Assembly (NCBI GenBank): GCA_963924555.1
Contig: OZ004586.1
Coordinates: forward strand, 7,956,501 to 8,020,500
DNA: 64,000 bases
From: Crambe crambe
Taxonomy: Eukaryota; Porifera; Demospongiae; Poecilosclerida; Crambeidae
Direction of reading: 5' to 3'
The notes below the pieces were generated by a model that worked only from the letters and a program-made list of their open reading frames with translations, searched no databases and was not told the DNA's origin. Numbering within the stretch: the stretch's first letter is position 1; each line of letters opens with the position of its first letter. Positions 48,775 to 60,700 of this stretch are shown here, piece by piece. The translations under genes and the position numbers were made by a program.

Positions 48775-51700
48775 TTATTCGTAGCATGTATGTAGCAATG
48801 TGCACCACCACTCATATGTGGGTTTATGGATTGTATACTTAAAGAGAATTTTTGGAAAGCTCAAGAGAGCTTAGCTTGTTGCTTGATTAAACATTAGCCT
48901 GTTGGAAAGCACCAAAGTCTCTGCCTTTGATGTGTGCTAGAACAACACTGATCATAAACCCAACACTCACTAACTGCTTGGCTAAACCCAACATTAACTG
49001 CTGATGCTACACTGATATAAACCTGCTGATTATAAATCCAACACTAACTGACTCCAACACTAACTGCTGATGTGCTACACTGATATAAACCCAACACTAA
49101 CTGAAACTGCTGATGTAGTAGTCATACCCTCAGGCCCTGTCTCTTTAATAGAGAGAGAGGGGGGCCTGATATCCTATCCACTTCACTGCTTGTATAAAAA
49201 TGATGCTGAAGTTTTGATTCCGATTCTAAGTCTATTGCTATATTATCATGGAGTGGGAGTGGCTTTTCTACTGCTAGAGATGGAGAAGAAAGCATCAACT
49301 TCTGATCTGTTTATTGTCATCTAACTAGTTAGCTCATATCTATTGATCTTTTGTCAATCGTTCATTTTTTCTGCACATATAATTTGAGGTATTGCACAAG
49401 AAGTGGATATGGACTCTTTTTGGGTACGAGACTAGAGGTCAAAGGTGAATTGGTTGATTAGAATGTCATAGTTGTGGATGAAACCCAAATACCCAATGTG
49501 TGTATGCTCTCAAGGGTTTCTTTATAAAGCACCAACAGGACAGGAAGTAGCAGAATATGCTAATAATACACTTTACTGAGTGAATTTTTGGAAAGTTCAC
49601 AGAGCTTGAGATGAGTGATGTTTCACCATATTTATTGCTTACATTCTGCCAGCATAGTTTTGGGAATAATAGCTCTATCAAAGCAGTAATGCTGGCATAA
49701 TAGGCTATTGAAAGTGAACTCCATGGTTGTATTTATCATGTGTGCCTACACTAGCTAGCCTGGCTTGACCAAACTTGTCTGCTTGGTGAGATAGAAAATA
49801 ACTATTTATGATACACAATGACATCAGCCAAGAGCATAATAGGTCGGTAAAAACAAGAATAACGACTTTATACAGCTGGAATTAAAGTAAGCAAAGAAGC
49901 ATAATGTGCCAGTCCCTATTCATTGATCTTTGCAATGCCAGAACATTATGTTAGCATGCTTGGGAGTACCTATATATTATGCTTGAAAGTATGCTGGCAT
50001 AAATAGGCTGGTCCTACTCCAGATTCAGGACTGTAGTTCCCCAATGCATGCAGGAGCGTGGGTATTGGGTGAAGTAATAATTTTGATCTCAAAAGTGGAA
50101 ATGAATATTAGCCAATATTGAATACATAAGTTCTGTTTCTCAAGTGAGTTCTTGAGATTGAGCACTATCTTAAATCTGTTTCAATTTGCCTAAATTTGTC
50201 CATGAAATATTAAAGTGGTGGTTGAAAATTTTTGTGGGTTTGAAGAATTTAGAAAAAAAAACCACGAAAATGTTACCCTATCCCATGTCTAGACTGCTTT
50301 AAAGGAAAGGTCAAAGTGCTTGCACATTTTGCTATTTAATTTTCACTCACTTCCCTCGGGTGGTGATAAAGGAATGTTAAAAGTATTCATAGAGCTCTTG
50401 TTCAAACCCAACGTTTGTAACTTCTCAATGGTGATTTATAAAGCAAGGGATGGATTTTACTCCAATCCACGAAAAGATCGATCGAACTAGATTTATTAAA
50501 AAATGAATTTTTGGAAAGCTCAAAGAGCTTGCTCATCTGATGAAAGTGAATACTAGCCTTGCGCCAGGCTCTCGGTAGTCTGGCGTAGCCAGCCACACCC
50601 CGAGCACGAAGCGTGAGGGGAGAGTCTGGTAACATACAATACTGCGAGTTGTCAGATTGGAATTTCCATCATGCTGGTAATTGCGGTAAGTAATAAAAAC
50701 ATGTGGTTATATGGAAAGCAGCAGCTGCAGTGCAAAGATGTACGTATATCTGCTAGCCTACGGTTGGCTCAGATATAGAAAAGAAATAACTAAGTTTATC
50801 AAAAGCTAAAGGGAGGACAGCAAAACACAAGCTCTTCCCAAATCCAGTTGGGAGCACAGCAAAAACATCCCTGCCAGATAAAATTGGATCACCACTTCCA
50901 ACTGTTCAGGCCTTAGTGATGGATAGCCCAAATTCAGGGCAGCTTCATTTGCTCAGTGCAGTGCACTCCTTAGCAGCTGTCTAGTTGGCTTATTGCTGTG
51001 CATGCCTGTGGTGTACACTGTGGTTAGGTAATGATATTCATGAGTAGCAGATTTTCTGCAACTTCTGACAACTCAGGGTGTATTGAATGTTTCCAGACCA
51101 CCTCGCGCTCGGGGGTGTGGCTACGCCAGACTAGGCTCTCGGGGAGGGGGAAGGAAAAGAGAGCCTGGTTGCCACTATCTGCGCATGTGCTGATTTTTCA
51201 GCTGCGAATCACCAAGGGTGTGCTATAAAACGTCATGGCATAATTAAACATTCCAAGCGGTTAATACAAATAAACATGGTTTCCACCACGAGGGTTTGTA
51301 GTGAACAGCAATAGAAGTGTCAGTGGTGATAATCCTTGAGCAGCTGCTAGAGATATCATCTGTCGACCCTGGCATCTCTCCTTATATATGTGCAGAAACA
51401 GATAGTCACAGCACATTTTTATAATGAAGAGAGTCATATAGTATCGTCAAAACATTAGGCTGCACAACCAAGCTTGAAGTCCTTGAAGAAAGGAATAGTC
51501 TGATAACATAGTCTCTCTTGCCATAGCCTGTGGGAAAGCACATAATGAATCCTTTCTGTCGAAAATTGCCCATCCACTTGAGACACACTCCTGTAAGGTC
51601 CAGCATTTCGAGGGCGAAAAGACAACTGAGCAGAATTGAAAGTATCACTAGCATTAGTAGACATTTTGAGCAACAAGTGTACTTTGACCTATGACGTTTA

Positions 51701-54700
51701 GTGTTGTGGACATACAGGTAAGTATCCAGATTCTGCAAGATCGTGGAAAAATCAGCGCATGCGCAACCAGGCTCTCTTTTCCTTCCTCCCCTCCCCCTTC
51801 CTGAGAGCCTGGCACGAGGCTAGCTAAGCTAATACATTTCCTTGAGATGTGGAATGATGTTATTCATAGAGCTGTTGATAAACCTAACATCCATGTGTCC
51901 AGTAGAAGCCTTGGCTAGGTGAAGTTTATTTGCCCTTTATCTGTTAAAGAAACCCAATGTCTATGGAGCACGGGATGGTTTTAGGACAGATATATAGAAA
52001 ACTCCAAGACCTTGCTCAATTGACGAAAGTAAAGTGAAGTGAGCTCGTATTATTATTATTATTATTATTATTATTTATCTATTTTTTCACCTTCCTTGTG
52101 ACAGTAGAATGTTAATGTTATTCATAGAGCTGTTGATTAAACCCAACAACCATTTGCCCTGCATGTAGCAGGTGAATAGGTGGTGTTCTCATTCTGTGCA
52201 GCAAAACAGGGCAAATCATAACACATTTCAGTTCACCTGACATTTGATGACATAGCACTTGATTTGTACTTACTGATCAGCTGCTATACTTTTTTCTATT
52301 GCGATTTTGTCCGACCAACTGAAAAATGAACTGTCAAAATGCAAATTTGGCCGGACATTTGTCCTGTGTCAGACTGTTATAATTAGCCCTGCAAAATGTA
52401 GTCTACACAATGTTAAGTACAATTTTTGGAAAGCTGAAAGAGCTTGATAAAAGGCTTGTTCTATCCGGGAGGAGGGAAGGGGTGTCTCAGGAAAATATGG
52501 ATTTGGTACATTCATGATGTACTGTTTAGTGTTCAGGACCAGATGAGTGAAGTCAGACTCATCATAGATCAACCCTGGCCTACGAGAGGTCATAGCTAGT
52601 AGATTGAACCAACCCTAGGTCACAGGCTCATGGCTAGTCAAAGTGTATATATTTCCTGTTCTAGAATGTTAACTTCCTCTTAATGGTGGGGGGTAAGATG
52701 GCTCAAGTTGTAAGATGAATTGAGAAACCTTGCTCTTAATGGTGGGTGTGATTTCAAAGTGTTTGCTCACCTGATATATGGTTGAGTGTATTATTAGTCT
52801 TTTAATGATATTCATGATCCAGTCAGAGTGGTTGATGAAACCCAATCTGTATTTCCTCTCAATGGTGGGTATATAAGGCGAGGGATTGCCTAAGTTCTCC
52901 GATGTTCAAATGTGTTCAACAAATTGTGTGAATGTGTTTAACGAAATGTGTAATTTTTGGAAAGCTCTGAGAGCTTGCTCATGAAAAATAAAGAGAAATG
53001 GAGGCCTATGGCTTAGGTGAGGCTAGGGTCATACTAGCTAAGCTAAAGTTTTTTACGTTTCCGGAATGATGTTATTCATAGAGCTGTTGATAAACCTAAC
53101 ATCCATGTGTCCAGTAGAAGCCTTGGCTAGGTGAAGTTTATTTGCCCTTTATCTGTTAAAGAAACCCAATGTCTATGGAGCACGGGATGGTTTTAGGACA
53201 GATATATAGAAAGCTCCAAGACCTTGCTCAATTGACGAAAGTAAAGTGAAGCGAGCTCGTATTATTATTATTATCATTATTATTATTTAATTGTTATTAT
53301 TATTATTATTATTATTATTTATCTATTTTTTCACCTTCCTTGTGACAGTAGAATGTTAATGTTATTCATAGAGCTGTTGATTAAACCCAACAACCATTTG
53401 CCCTGCATGTAGGGTTTATAAAGCAGGTGAGCAGGTGGCATTCTCATTCTGTGCAGCAAAATGTAGTCTACACAATGTTTAGTACAATTTTTGGAAAGCT
53501 CAAAGAGCTTGATAAAAGGCTTGTTTAATTTGGGAGGAGGGATGGTGTGTCTCAGGAAAAATGTGACTTCGATTGGATTTGGATGTACTGTTTAGTGTCA
53601 CTTCCGGTACTGGACCAAACGAGTGAAGTCAGACTCATCATGGAGTTCAGAATGAGCTCTTTTTGTATAAGCTTCTATCCTAGTAGATTGAGCCAACCCT
53701 GGCCCAGGAGAGGTCATAGCTAGTAGATTGAACCAACCCTCGATCATAGCTAGTTAAGTATATATATTTCCTGTTCTAGAATGTTAACTTCCTCTTAATG
53801 GTGGGGGGTAGGATGGCTCAAGGATTGAGAAACCTTTCTCTTAATGGTTTGGGGGGGGGGGGGGTAAGATGAATTGGTGTGATTCCAAAGTGTTTGCTCA
53901 CCTGGTATATAGTTGAGTGTATTATTAGTCTTTTAATGGTATTCATGATCGAGTCAGAGTGGTTGATGAAACCCAATCTGTATTTCCTCTCAATGGTGGG
54001 TATATAAAGCAAGGGATCGCTCAGGTCCTCCGATGTTCAATGAGTTGATTCCAAGTTAAATCCAAATGGTACTAAATAATTTTTGGAAAGCTCTAGGAGC
54101 TTGTTCACATGATGAAAGTAAAGAGAAATGAAAGTGGCTTAGGGGAGGCTGAGAAGTATTCACTTCCTGTTAATGCTGTTGATCACCAATGTCTAAACAA
54201 GGAGTGGGTTAAGATGTTCAAAATAAAGTGAAGACCATGCATAGCTTAGCTATAAGTCTTGTTGTGTTGTTGTTGCTGTTATTTTGATAGGAATTTTTAA
54301 ATATTAGAATGTTAATGTTATTCATGAGTGTTTGATTAAACCCAACGTGTGTTTTGTCTCAATGGTGGGTATATAATACAGGGGTTGAGGTGAGTTGTCC
54401 CTTAGATTCAGTGTCTGTTATCCATGTTGGATAGGACCATCGTTATCTCTACAATTTTTGGAAAGCTCAAGGAGCTTGTTTAATTAAGAGAAGCCATAGA
54501 TATACTTATGTGTTAATGTTATTCATGAGGGGTGTGTAGGAAACCCAGTGTGTGTTACCTATCAATGCTTTGTTATATAAAGCAGCTAGCTTGGCTGTCT
54601 CTGCTATCTTTGTTTTGAGTTAAGTATCGGATGGATACATGTACTCTCACTGAGAGAATTTTTGGAAAGCTCAAAGAGCTTGATTTATGAATAAAGAAAG

Positions 54701-57700
54701 TACCTTTTATAATTTAAGTATAGTGGGCACTTAATTGAGAGAGGTTTCCATTCTTCAGAAGTTCAATTGGTATTGTTGAAAAATTTTGGCTGAATAACAA
54801 TCATGACGAGACTTTCACTCATGATTCAATTCGATATGACAGTAGAGGCAGGTTACAATTTGCTGAGTCAGCAAAGGAACTGACCAGTATAATAATTATA
54901 CTAAATTCTGGGCGGGGCACCCTTTTCGGATAAAGAAACTCTCAAAAGAAAGTGGGCTGGGTCTATGGCATTAAGCTTTTACATAACTTCAAGGTGTCAG
55001 TGGAATTCCTAATTAAGTTTCTAAATGATATTCATAGAGTAGGAATGTACTCTGGTATGTAGCCCAAACCCAACATGCATTCCCACTCATGAGTGGTTAT
55101 AAAAGCCATAGAGTGTGGATGTCTGTTCAAGTACAGGTTCTTCGTTCTTCAAAGAAGATGTGTAGATGTAGTAGCTCACTGTAGCTTTTTGAGACAATTT
55201 TTGGAGGGTCCCTAATAAGCTGGGACCTGCTCTTATTAAAAAAACTGAGTATGTAAGGGTGTTCTCTTTGAATTTTAATAAGCTTTTTCCACATAAGCTG
55301 TTGTAGGACTTTTGAAAAAAACTGTTGGGGTGAATGAGTTACATGGTTTTTGGAAGACCTATATTGGAACTTTGCTTTGCTAGGGTTGTTGACATTACAT
55401 CTATCTCTCTCTCTCTCTCCACTCATTGTAGGTAATGCAGCCATGTCTCTAAGTAATGCTCCAAGGTTGGAGATAGTCGAACAACCAAAGTCTGTAAGTG
55501 ACTGACACCTGACATTTTTGGCAAATGTGTGGTCATTTTGTTTGTCAGGACAAAAGTACTGGTCAAAATGCACACTGATGCAATGTCCAGTTAAATGTTA
55601 GGACAAACTATATTTTGTGGGGACATCATGTCAGGTCAATATCAATTTCTTATCATGAGCACTGTCTCTCCTCCCTTAATTAACAGGCACACTTCTCTGT
55701 CCCATTAAAGACCCCCACCCTCTCCCTGAATGGAGACACTTAGGTTTTCATGTGTAAATGATTTATTTATTGTATGTATGTGTGTATGTAGCGTGGATTT
55801 CGTTTTCGTTATGACTGCGAAGGGCAGAGTCATGGAGGACTCCCAGGGGAGAACTCGGAGAAAAACAGACGACAGAAAACCTATCCCACTGTCAGGGTGA
55901 GTCAACAAACAAAAGAAATGCATTTTCTCCCCCTCTCTATGACTACTCAGTATTTTTCATATACCCTCCCTCCCTCCCTAGAAAGTAAGACCTCTGTTGA
56001 ATATATAGTTTCTCTAAACTTCTTCCAGGAGTAAGATTTTGGGTTGAATGATTTAACTCCTTCCTCTCAGGGCAGTTAGACTTATTTTGTTCATTAGTGT
56101 TATACCAATTGAATCTTCCCTCCTTTTCTTCGGTCTGTAATGCTGAACTAGTTAGCTTTGTCTGAAAGGGTTAACCCCTCCTTCCCTCTCTCTGGGCAGT
56201 GTGGTGAGTTAATTAGTATTCTAAATCCCTCTCTCTTTTTTTGAAGGGGTTAGTCAGTGCTGTGCTTCTGGATTACTAGCTTAATAACCCTTTCTTTCCT
56301 GGACAGTATGACTCCTGTTGAATGGTCAGTTAGTATTTCGCTTGTCAACAGTGAAAGTTGTACCATCAACACTGAAAGTACTTCAGAATAAACACAATCT
56401 TTAGCCTGTAGATTTCAGTGGTTTTAATGCATCAAGCCGCTATCTCTGTGTACTTGAACTCAACTCTTCATAAAGGAACGATTTTTTTAGTTTCGTTATT
56501 GCCACATGCCCCTGGGAATTAACTTCATCTGAGAGTTAAAGTTGATATAACAATATTAATGATGAAAAGCTCCTGGCATTATGTAAAATGGGATGCTTTC
56601 GGTGCACTTAAGCAAACTTGAAGGTGGACTCTCTTATACTGTTATTGGATTGAAGTAAATATTCTAACTGACAATCTTTTTTTATAACCTCCCAATTTCA
56701 TTAGACCAGAATGGACATGGAAATGGCAGCACAAATTGTCCACAAACAATCTTTAAAACTTTGAACTACTGTTAATCAATTCTCTCAAATGATCATGTGT
56801 TATGTGTTCTCTACCTCTACACCAGATTTCAGTCATCAGTTATCAGTGTTTCTCACAGTATACTTAAATGCAGGGTGGGCAAACACCCAAAGAAAGTGGG
56901 CTGGGTCCATGGCAAATTATTATTTTCATGAATATAGTTTGAAAGCACAGTTAGGGAAGACTCCGTAGCCATTTTTTGAGTGCTTAACTGAATGTTTTAA
57001 GAAGCCCTACTTACCTATACATACATGTGTATAACTAGTTCCGTCTCTTGCCTGCCGTGGGATGAGACCTTTTACCTTCCTTGTCTCCTTTCCCTACTAA
57101 GGGCAGTGGGACTTCCCAGCCTCTATTATTATATCTAAAGGAGGCAAACATTTCCTTTCTTGCCATAATGGCATTAGGGTCACTATAGCAACTGAAAGAT
57201 GAAAGGGTGGCCTTTCTGATATTCAGTTTGGATGATGAGGTTTCCATGTCTGCAGATTCTTCCTGGTGATATCACTGGCTATGGTGCTCCTAGGGATGTG
57301 GTATCACCTGGCTGTGGTGATATCACCTGGCCAAGTATAAGAGTGGGACTAGCCTGTGCCGTGCATGTGGAATACCAGCAAGGGAACTTTTTTGCGGTTT
57401 GCATTTTGAGAGGAGCTTTCGGAAATGATGTGATTAACTTCTCTGTGAACTCTCCCTTGTCTCTGATGTGTCTACACCCTGAGAGACAAGAATCAGAGGA
57501 GGACTTTTAGATCTAACTGATGATGGTGGAGACTTCTGAAAGGATTCTTATAAACAATGTCCAGAGACCACTTTATGCAAAATGCACAAGAAATTCCCCC
57601 TGAGGGTTGATTTAGGTCAACCAGGTTACAACCAGGCTTTAGTGCTATATAGGAACCACTGACTGAAATCAGTTTTCAGTACAAACCCTCAGGCTACATT

Positions 57701-60700
57701 ATCACATACCATATTTGATGTGTAACCCCCTACATTACTGCATGCATGCAGAAGCCAATTACGTAATGGAAATACATTAGTTTTCATGTAGTGGCGGGGG
57801 ATTTAGATGTGGTTTTATTTGGCGGGACTTGGTTGTCTATTGAGTTAAGGGATGTGGTATGGAAGTGGAACTTACTTTCCCCCCCCCCCCCCCCCCTGAA
57901 TATCAGCATAGTGTGGGTAGTTTCTCTGAAATGATTAAGGTATAGCAGGATTTGTCAATGAAGTCCTTTTGTTATTAGTCCACAATTGCCCTAGAGAGTG
58001 TTACATGGACTATTTCTCTGTTTGTATTTCAAAGTACAGCAGTCTTAACTTTCTCCTTGATAATAGGAGCTGTAACTAACTCAAGATGCCTACTGAAAGC
58101 GTGGCTTCTCTTTATTCAATTAAGCTAATGCTGGCTTTAATTTCATTAAAGTGTTGTTTACCAAGTAGGATGCTGGAAGGGACATGATGCTTCCAGCTGG
58201 GGAGGGTACATGGCTCGCCAGATGTGGTTTCAATGTTGTCTGGGGTGTGTGTGTGTTGTAATGTTAGTTTATTTCCCACCAGTCCAAGTACATGAAACCT
58301 TAAAAGTTGTCTCGCTTTTCCTCCTAAATTTGTATATTTAGACCTGGTGAAAAAATACCCTTATGACGCCACATGCAAAGACTGGACCTAAACAATGTTC
58401 CTTATATGGGAATATAAACATTTTTGAACAACAATGACAACAACAACATGGTCCATTAATGATGTGTAGATTCAACTTTCATGTTTTTTTTTTTTTTTCC
58501 CCCTCATGCATTAGCTGGTTGGTTACCGTGGGAGAGCTCGAGTGATGGTTTCCTTGGTGACGGACACAGATCCTCCGATGCCCCACGCCCACTCGATAGT
58601 GGGTAAGAACACCCATGATGGACGGTGTATTGTGGAGATGGGGGTAGAGACAGAGATGTATGCTCAGTAAGTTCAACACTGCACTGACAAACTATGGAGC
58701 CTTATATTTCCTGGGTACATTAATACACATCTCTTTGGCAATAAGACACAAGGTGTCCTGATTATTGACTGTCCTGGCTATTGGGTGTCCTGACTATTGG
58801 CTGTCCTGACTATTGACTGTCCTGATTATTGACTGTCCTGGCTATTGGCTGTCCTGACTTTTTACTGTCCTGACTATTGACTGTCCTGATTATTGACTGT
58901 CCTGGCTATTGGCTGTCCTGGCTATTGGCTGTCCTGACTATGTATTAACTACTGATGCTCTAATGAGAATAGTGGGGAGTAGAATTGTAGGGGTGTTTAA
59001 GGAGTGATTGAGGTAAACAAATAAGTGGTGATCGTGAGCCATGCATAGATGCAGAACTTTAACGTGCCTCAAGAGATAGATAAGTGGGTTCTATTGTCAT
59101 AGGAAATGGTCCATCTGTGACCTAACTCCTGCCTTTTGTGGTATTGTATTGATTCTGTGGTTTTAGAGGCTCAGCCTGGCGCTGTGGTGTGGTGGGACCT
59201 GTGGTGTGGTGGGGAGATCCCTGTAGATGTACCTCCTGGCTAAGTTGATCAACAGGAAAGCTAGTTGATCAACAGGAAAACCCTCATGTTTAAGGGTTAA
59301 GTGGCCATATCCTCCAACAACTTCCAGCAAGACTGTGTAGTGGTTTAGGTGTAGCATCCAGCCGGTCCTTTCCCTCGCATTAATAATGTTCCAGATCATT
59401 AATTCAAATGAAAGGGACGTTGAAATGGAACTACTGTTTAATGGTTGATCCAATATGATAGCATAGCACCATAGATTGATTTTAATTCTCATATGTATAA
59501 TTTCGTATTAACTTAACATGTTGCACTTTGAACCTAGTGACATGCATGATAAAGTATTCTTGAAGGTCAATCAACCTAGGAAGATCAAATTAACCTTTTT
59601 TAAAAAATACCGGCCTCTGTTGATATTTGATTGTTTGACGTCATCTATCCCTTGGAATATCCCCTCATTGACACTCCAAGGGAATGCTAGGGATGGATGG
59701 TCACTCAAGGACGGAGAGAGGGCTGTCATACTTACAGAGGATTGCAGGATAGTTGAGGGAGAAGATTTTGCTTATTGACATAACATACCACTAGCCATTG
59801 TTCAGAGCAATAGCTAGTGGCCTCTTATGTAAACAAGCAAAGTCTTCTCCCTCAACCATCCTCCAAATTAGGGACTGGCACATTATGCTTTTTTGCTTCC
59901 CTATTATTCTATTCTTTAATTCCAGCTGTATAAAGTCTTTTGCTGACCTATTATTCTTTAATTATGCTCATAGCTGATGTCATATGTATTGAAGACTATA
60001 TAAATAGCTATCTGTAATCTCATTAGCAGACGAGTTTGGTCAAACTAGGCTAGCTAGTATAGGCACACATGATAAAATCATCCATGGAGTTCACTTTCCA
60101 TAGCCTATTATGCCAGCATTATGCTTCCTGCTTTGATAGACTTATTATTCCCAAAACTATGCTGGCAGAATGTGCCACCAATCCTCTGTGATTGATACAC
60201 TTCCTACTATTGTGTAATAACTCAGTGAAGAGTTTAGGGATAGCACCTGGGGCTTTCCCTTGGCCAGCTCTAAGGTTAATTGTATGGTATGTGTGCTATC
60301 TTGCCTTGCCACCTGGGGCTTTCCCTTGGCAAGCACTTGGGGATTAATGGTTGCTATGCTTACAGGTTTCCTAACATGGGCATCTTGCATGTCACCAAGA
60401 AGAAGGTTCCAGATGTGCTGACTCGGCGTCTTCTGCAGCAGATGAAGTTGCAGGACAGTCAGCTGGAGAACTTGGAGGACGATGTAGAGAAACGTTTTAC
60501 TGAGGGTAAGGAAATGTAGGACATTACGTGCATAATGTTTATGTACATATAACAAAATGCATGTACATGTTCATGTATACATGTTGTGTACATGTTTACA
60601 ACATGTAATATGACATGTGTATGGTACAGTATAGCTATGTAGATACTGTGTATATTAAATGTTACACAGGTATACATGTTGTATACATGTAGAAGAGCAT

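Larger units (their letters stand above)
51853..54170 (+). repeat. Tandem duplication of about 1.2 kb within the array
   Basis: 51853-52990 and 53063-54170 are copies: GGAATGATGTTATTCATAGA, GAAGCCTTGGCTAGGTGAAG, GGATGGTTTTAGGACAGATA and TTAATGGTGGGGGGTA occur in both in the same order. They differ by ATT-repeat length and a MITE insertion present only in the first copy. Each copy brings two main snRNA-like units. Confidence 0.8.
39954..55228 (+). repeat. Tandem array of Sm-class snRNA-like units
   Basis: At least 27 units, all on the + strand, of which about 17 look intact. Each intact unit reads: often TATTCAT plus ATAG or GAG; 20-40 bp later the element GAAACCCAACGTG; a TATA box starting exactly 33 bp after the first base of that element in 11 units and 34-35 bp in four more; a unit-specific stretch; AATTTTTGG; then AAGCTC-loop-GAGCTT. 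AATTTTTGG fits the Sm-protein binding consensus, and a 3' hairpin right after it is standard for Sm-class snRNAs. No T run follows the hairpin, so polymerase III termination is not evident. Several units have GATGAAAGTAAAGAGAAATG-like sequence about 15 bp downstream, which could be a 3' box. RNAs would be about 55-100 nt. Resemblance to U7, SmY or spliced-leader RNAs is architectural only. Confidence 0.8.
37442..55431 (+). other. NF-kB intron 1, 18 kb
   Basis: Bounded by GTGAGT at 37442 and TTGTAG at 55431. Joining exons 1 and 2 keeps the frame ([22 protein letters not shown]). The first 2.4 kb hold a GA microsatellite, a 28-bp tandem repeat and one arm of a segmental duplication. From 39.9 kb to the acceptor it is dominated by the snRNA-like units, interrupted by a LINE fragment and three inserted DNA elements. 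Confidence 0.85.

Noticed and set aside
39954-55228. Reading the array as a CRISPR-like or simple satellite repeat
   Set aside because: Unit lengths and spacers are irregular, conservation falls in promoter, Sm site and hairpin blocks, and the host is a eukaryote.
39954-55228. Reading the units as U6-type polymerase III genes because of the PSE-TATA layout
   Set aside because: No T run follows the hairpin, and an Sm site is present, which U6 lacks.
57232-57510. Candidate extra NF-kB exon
   Set aside because: Exons 3 and 4 join in phase with an uninterrupted Rel homology domain. The encoded sequence does not resemble NF-kB.
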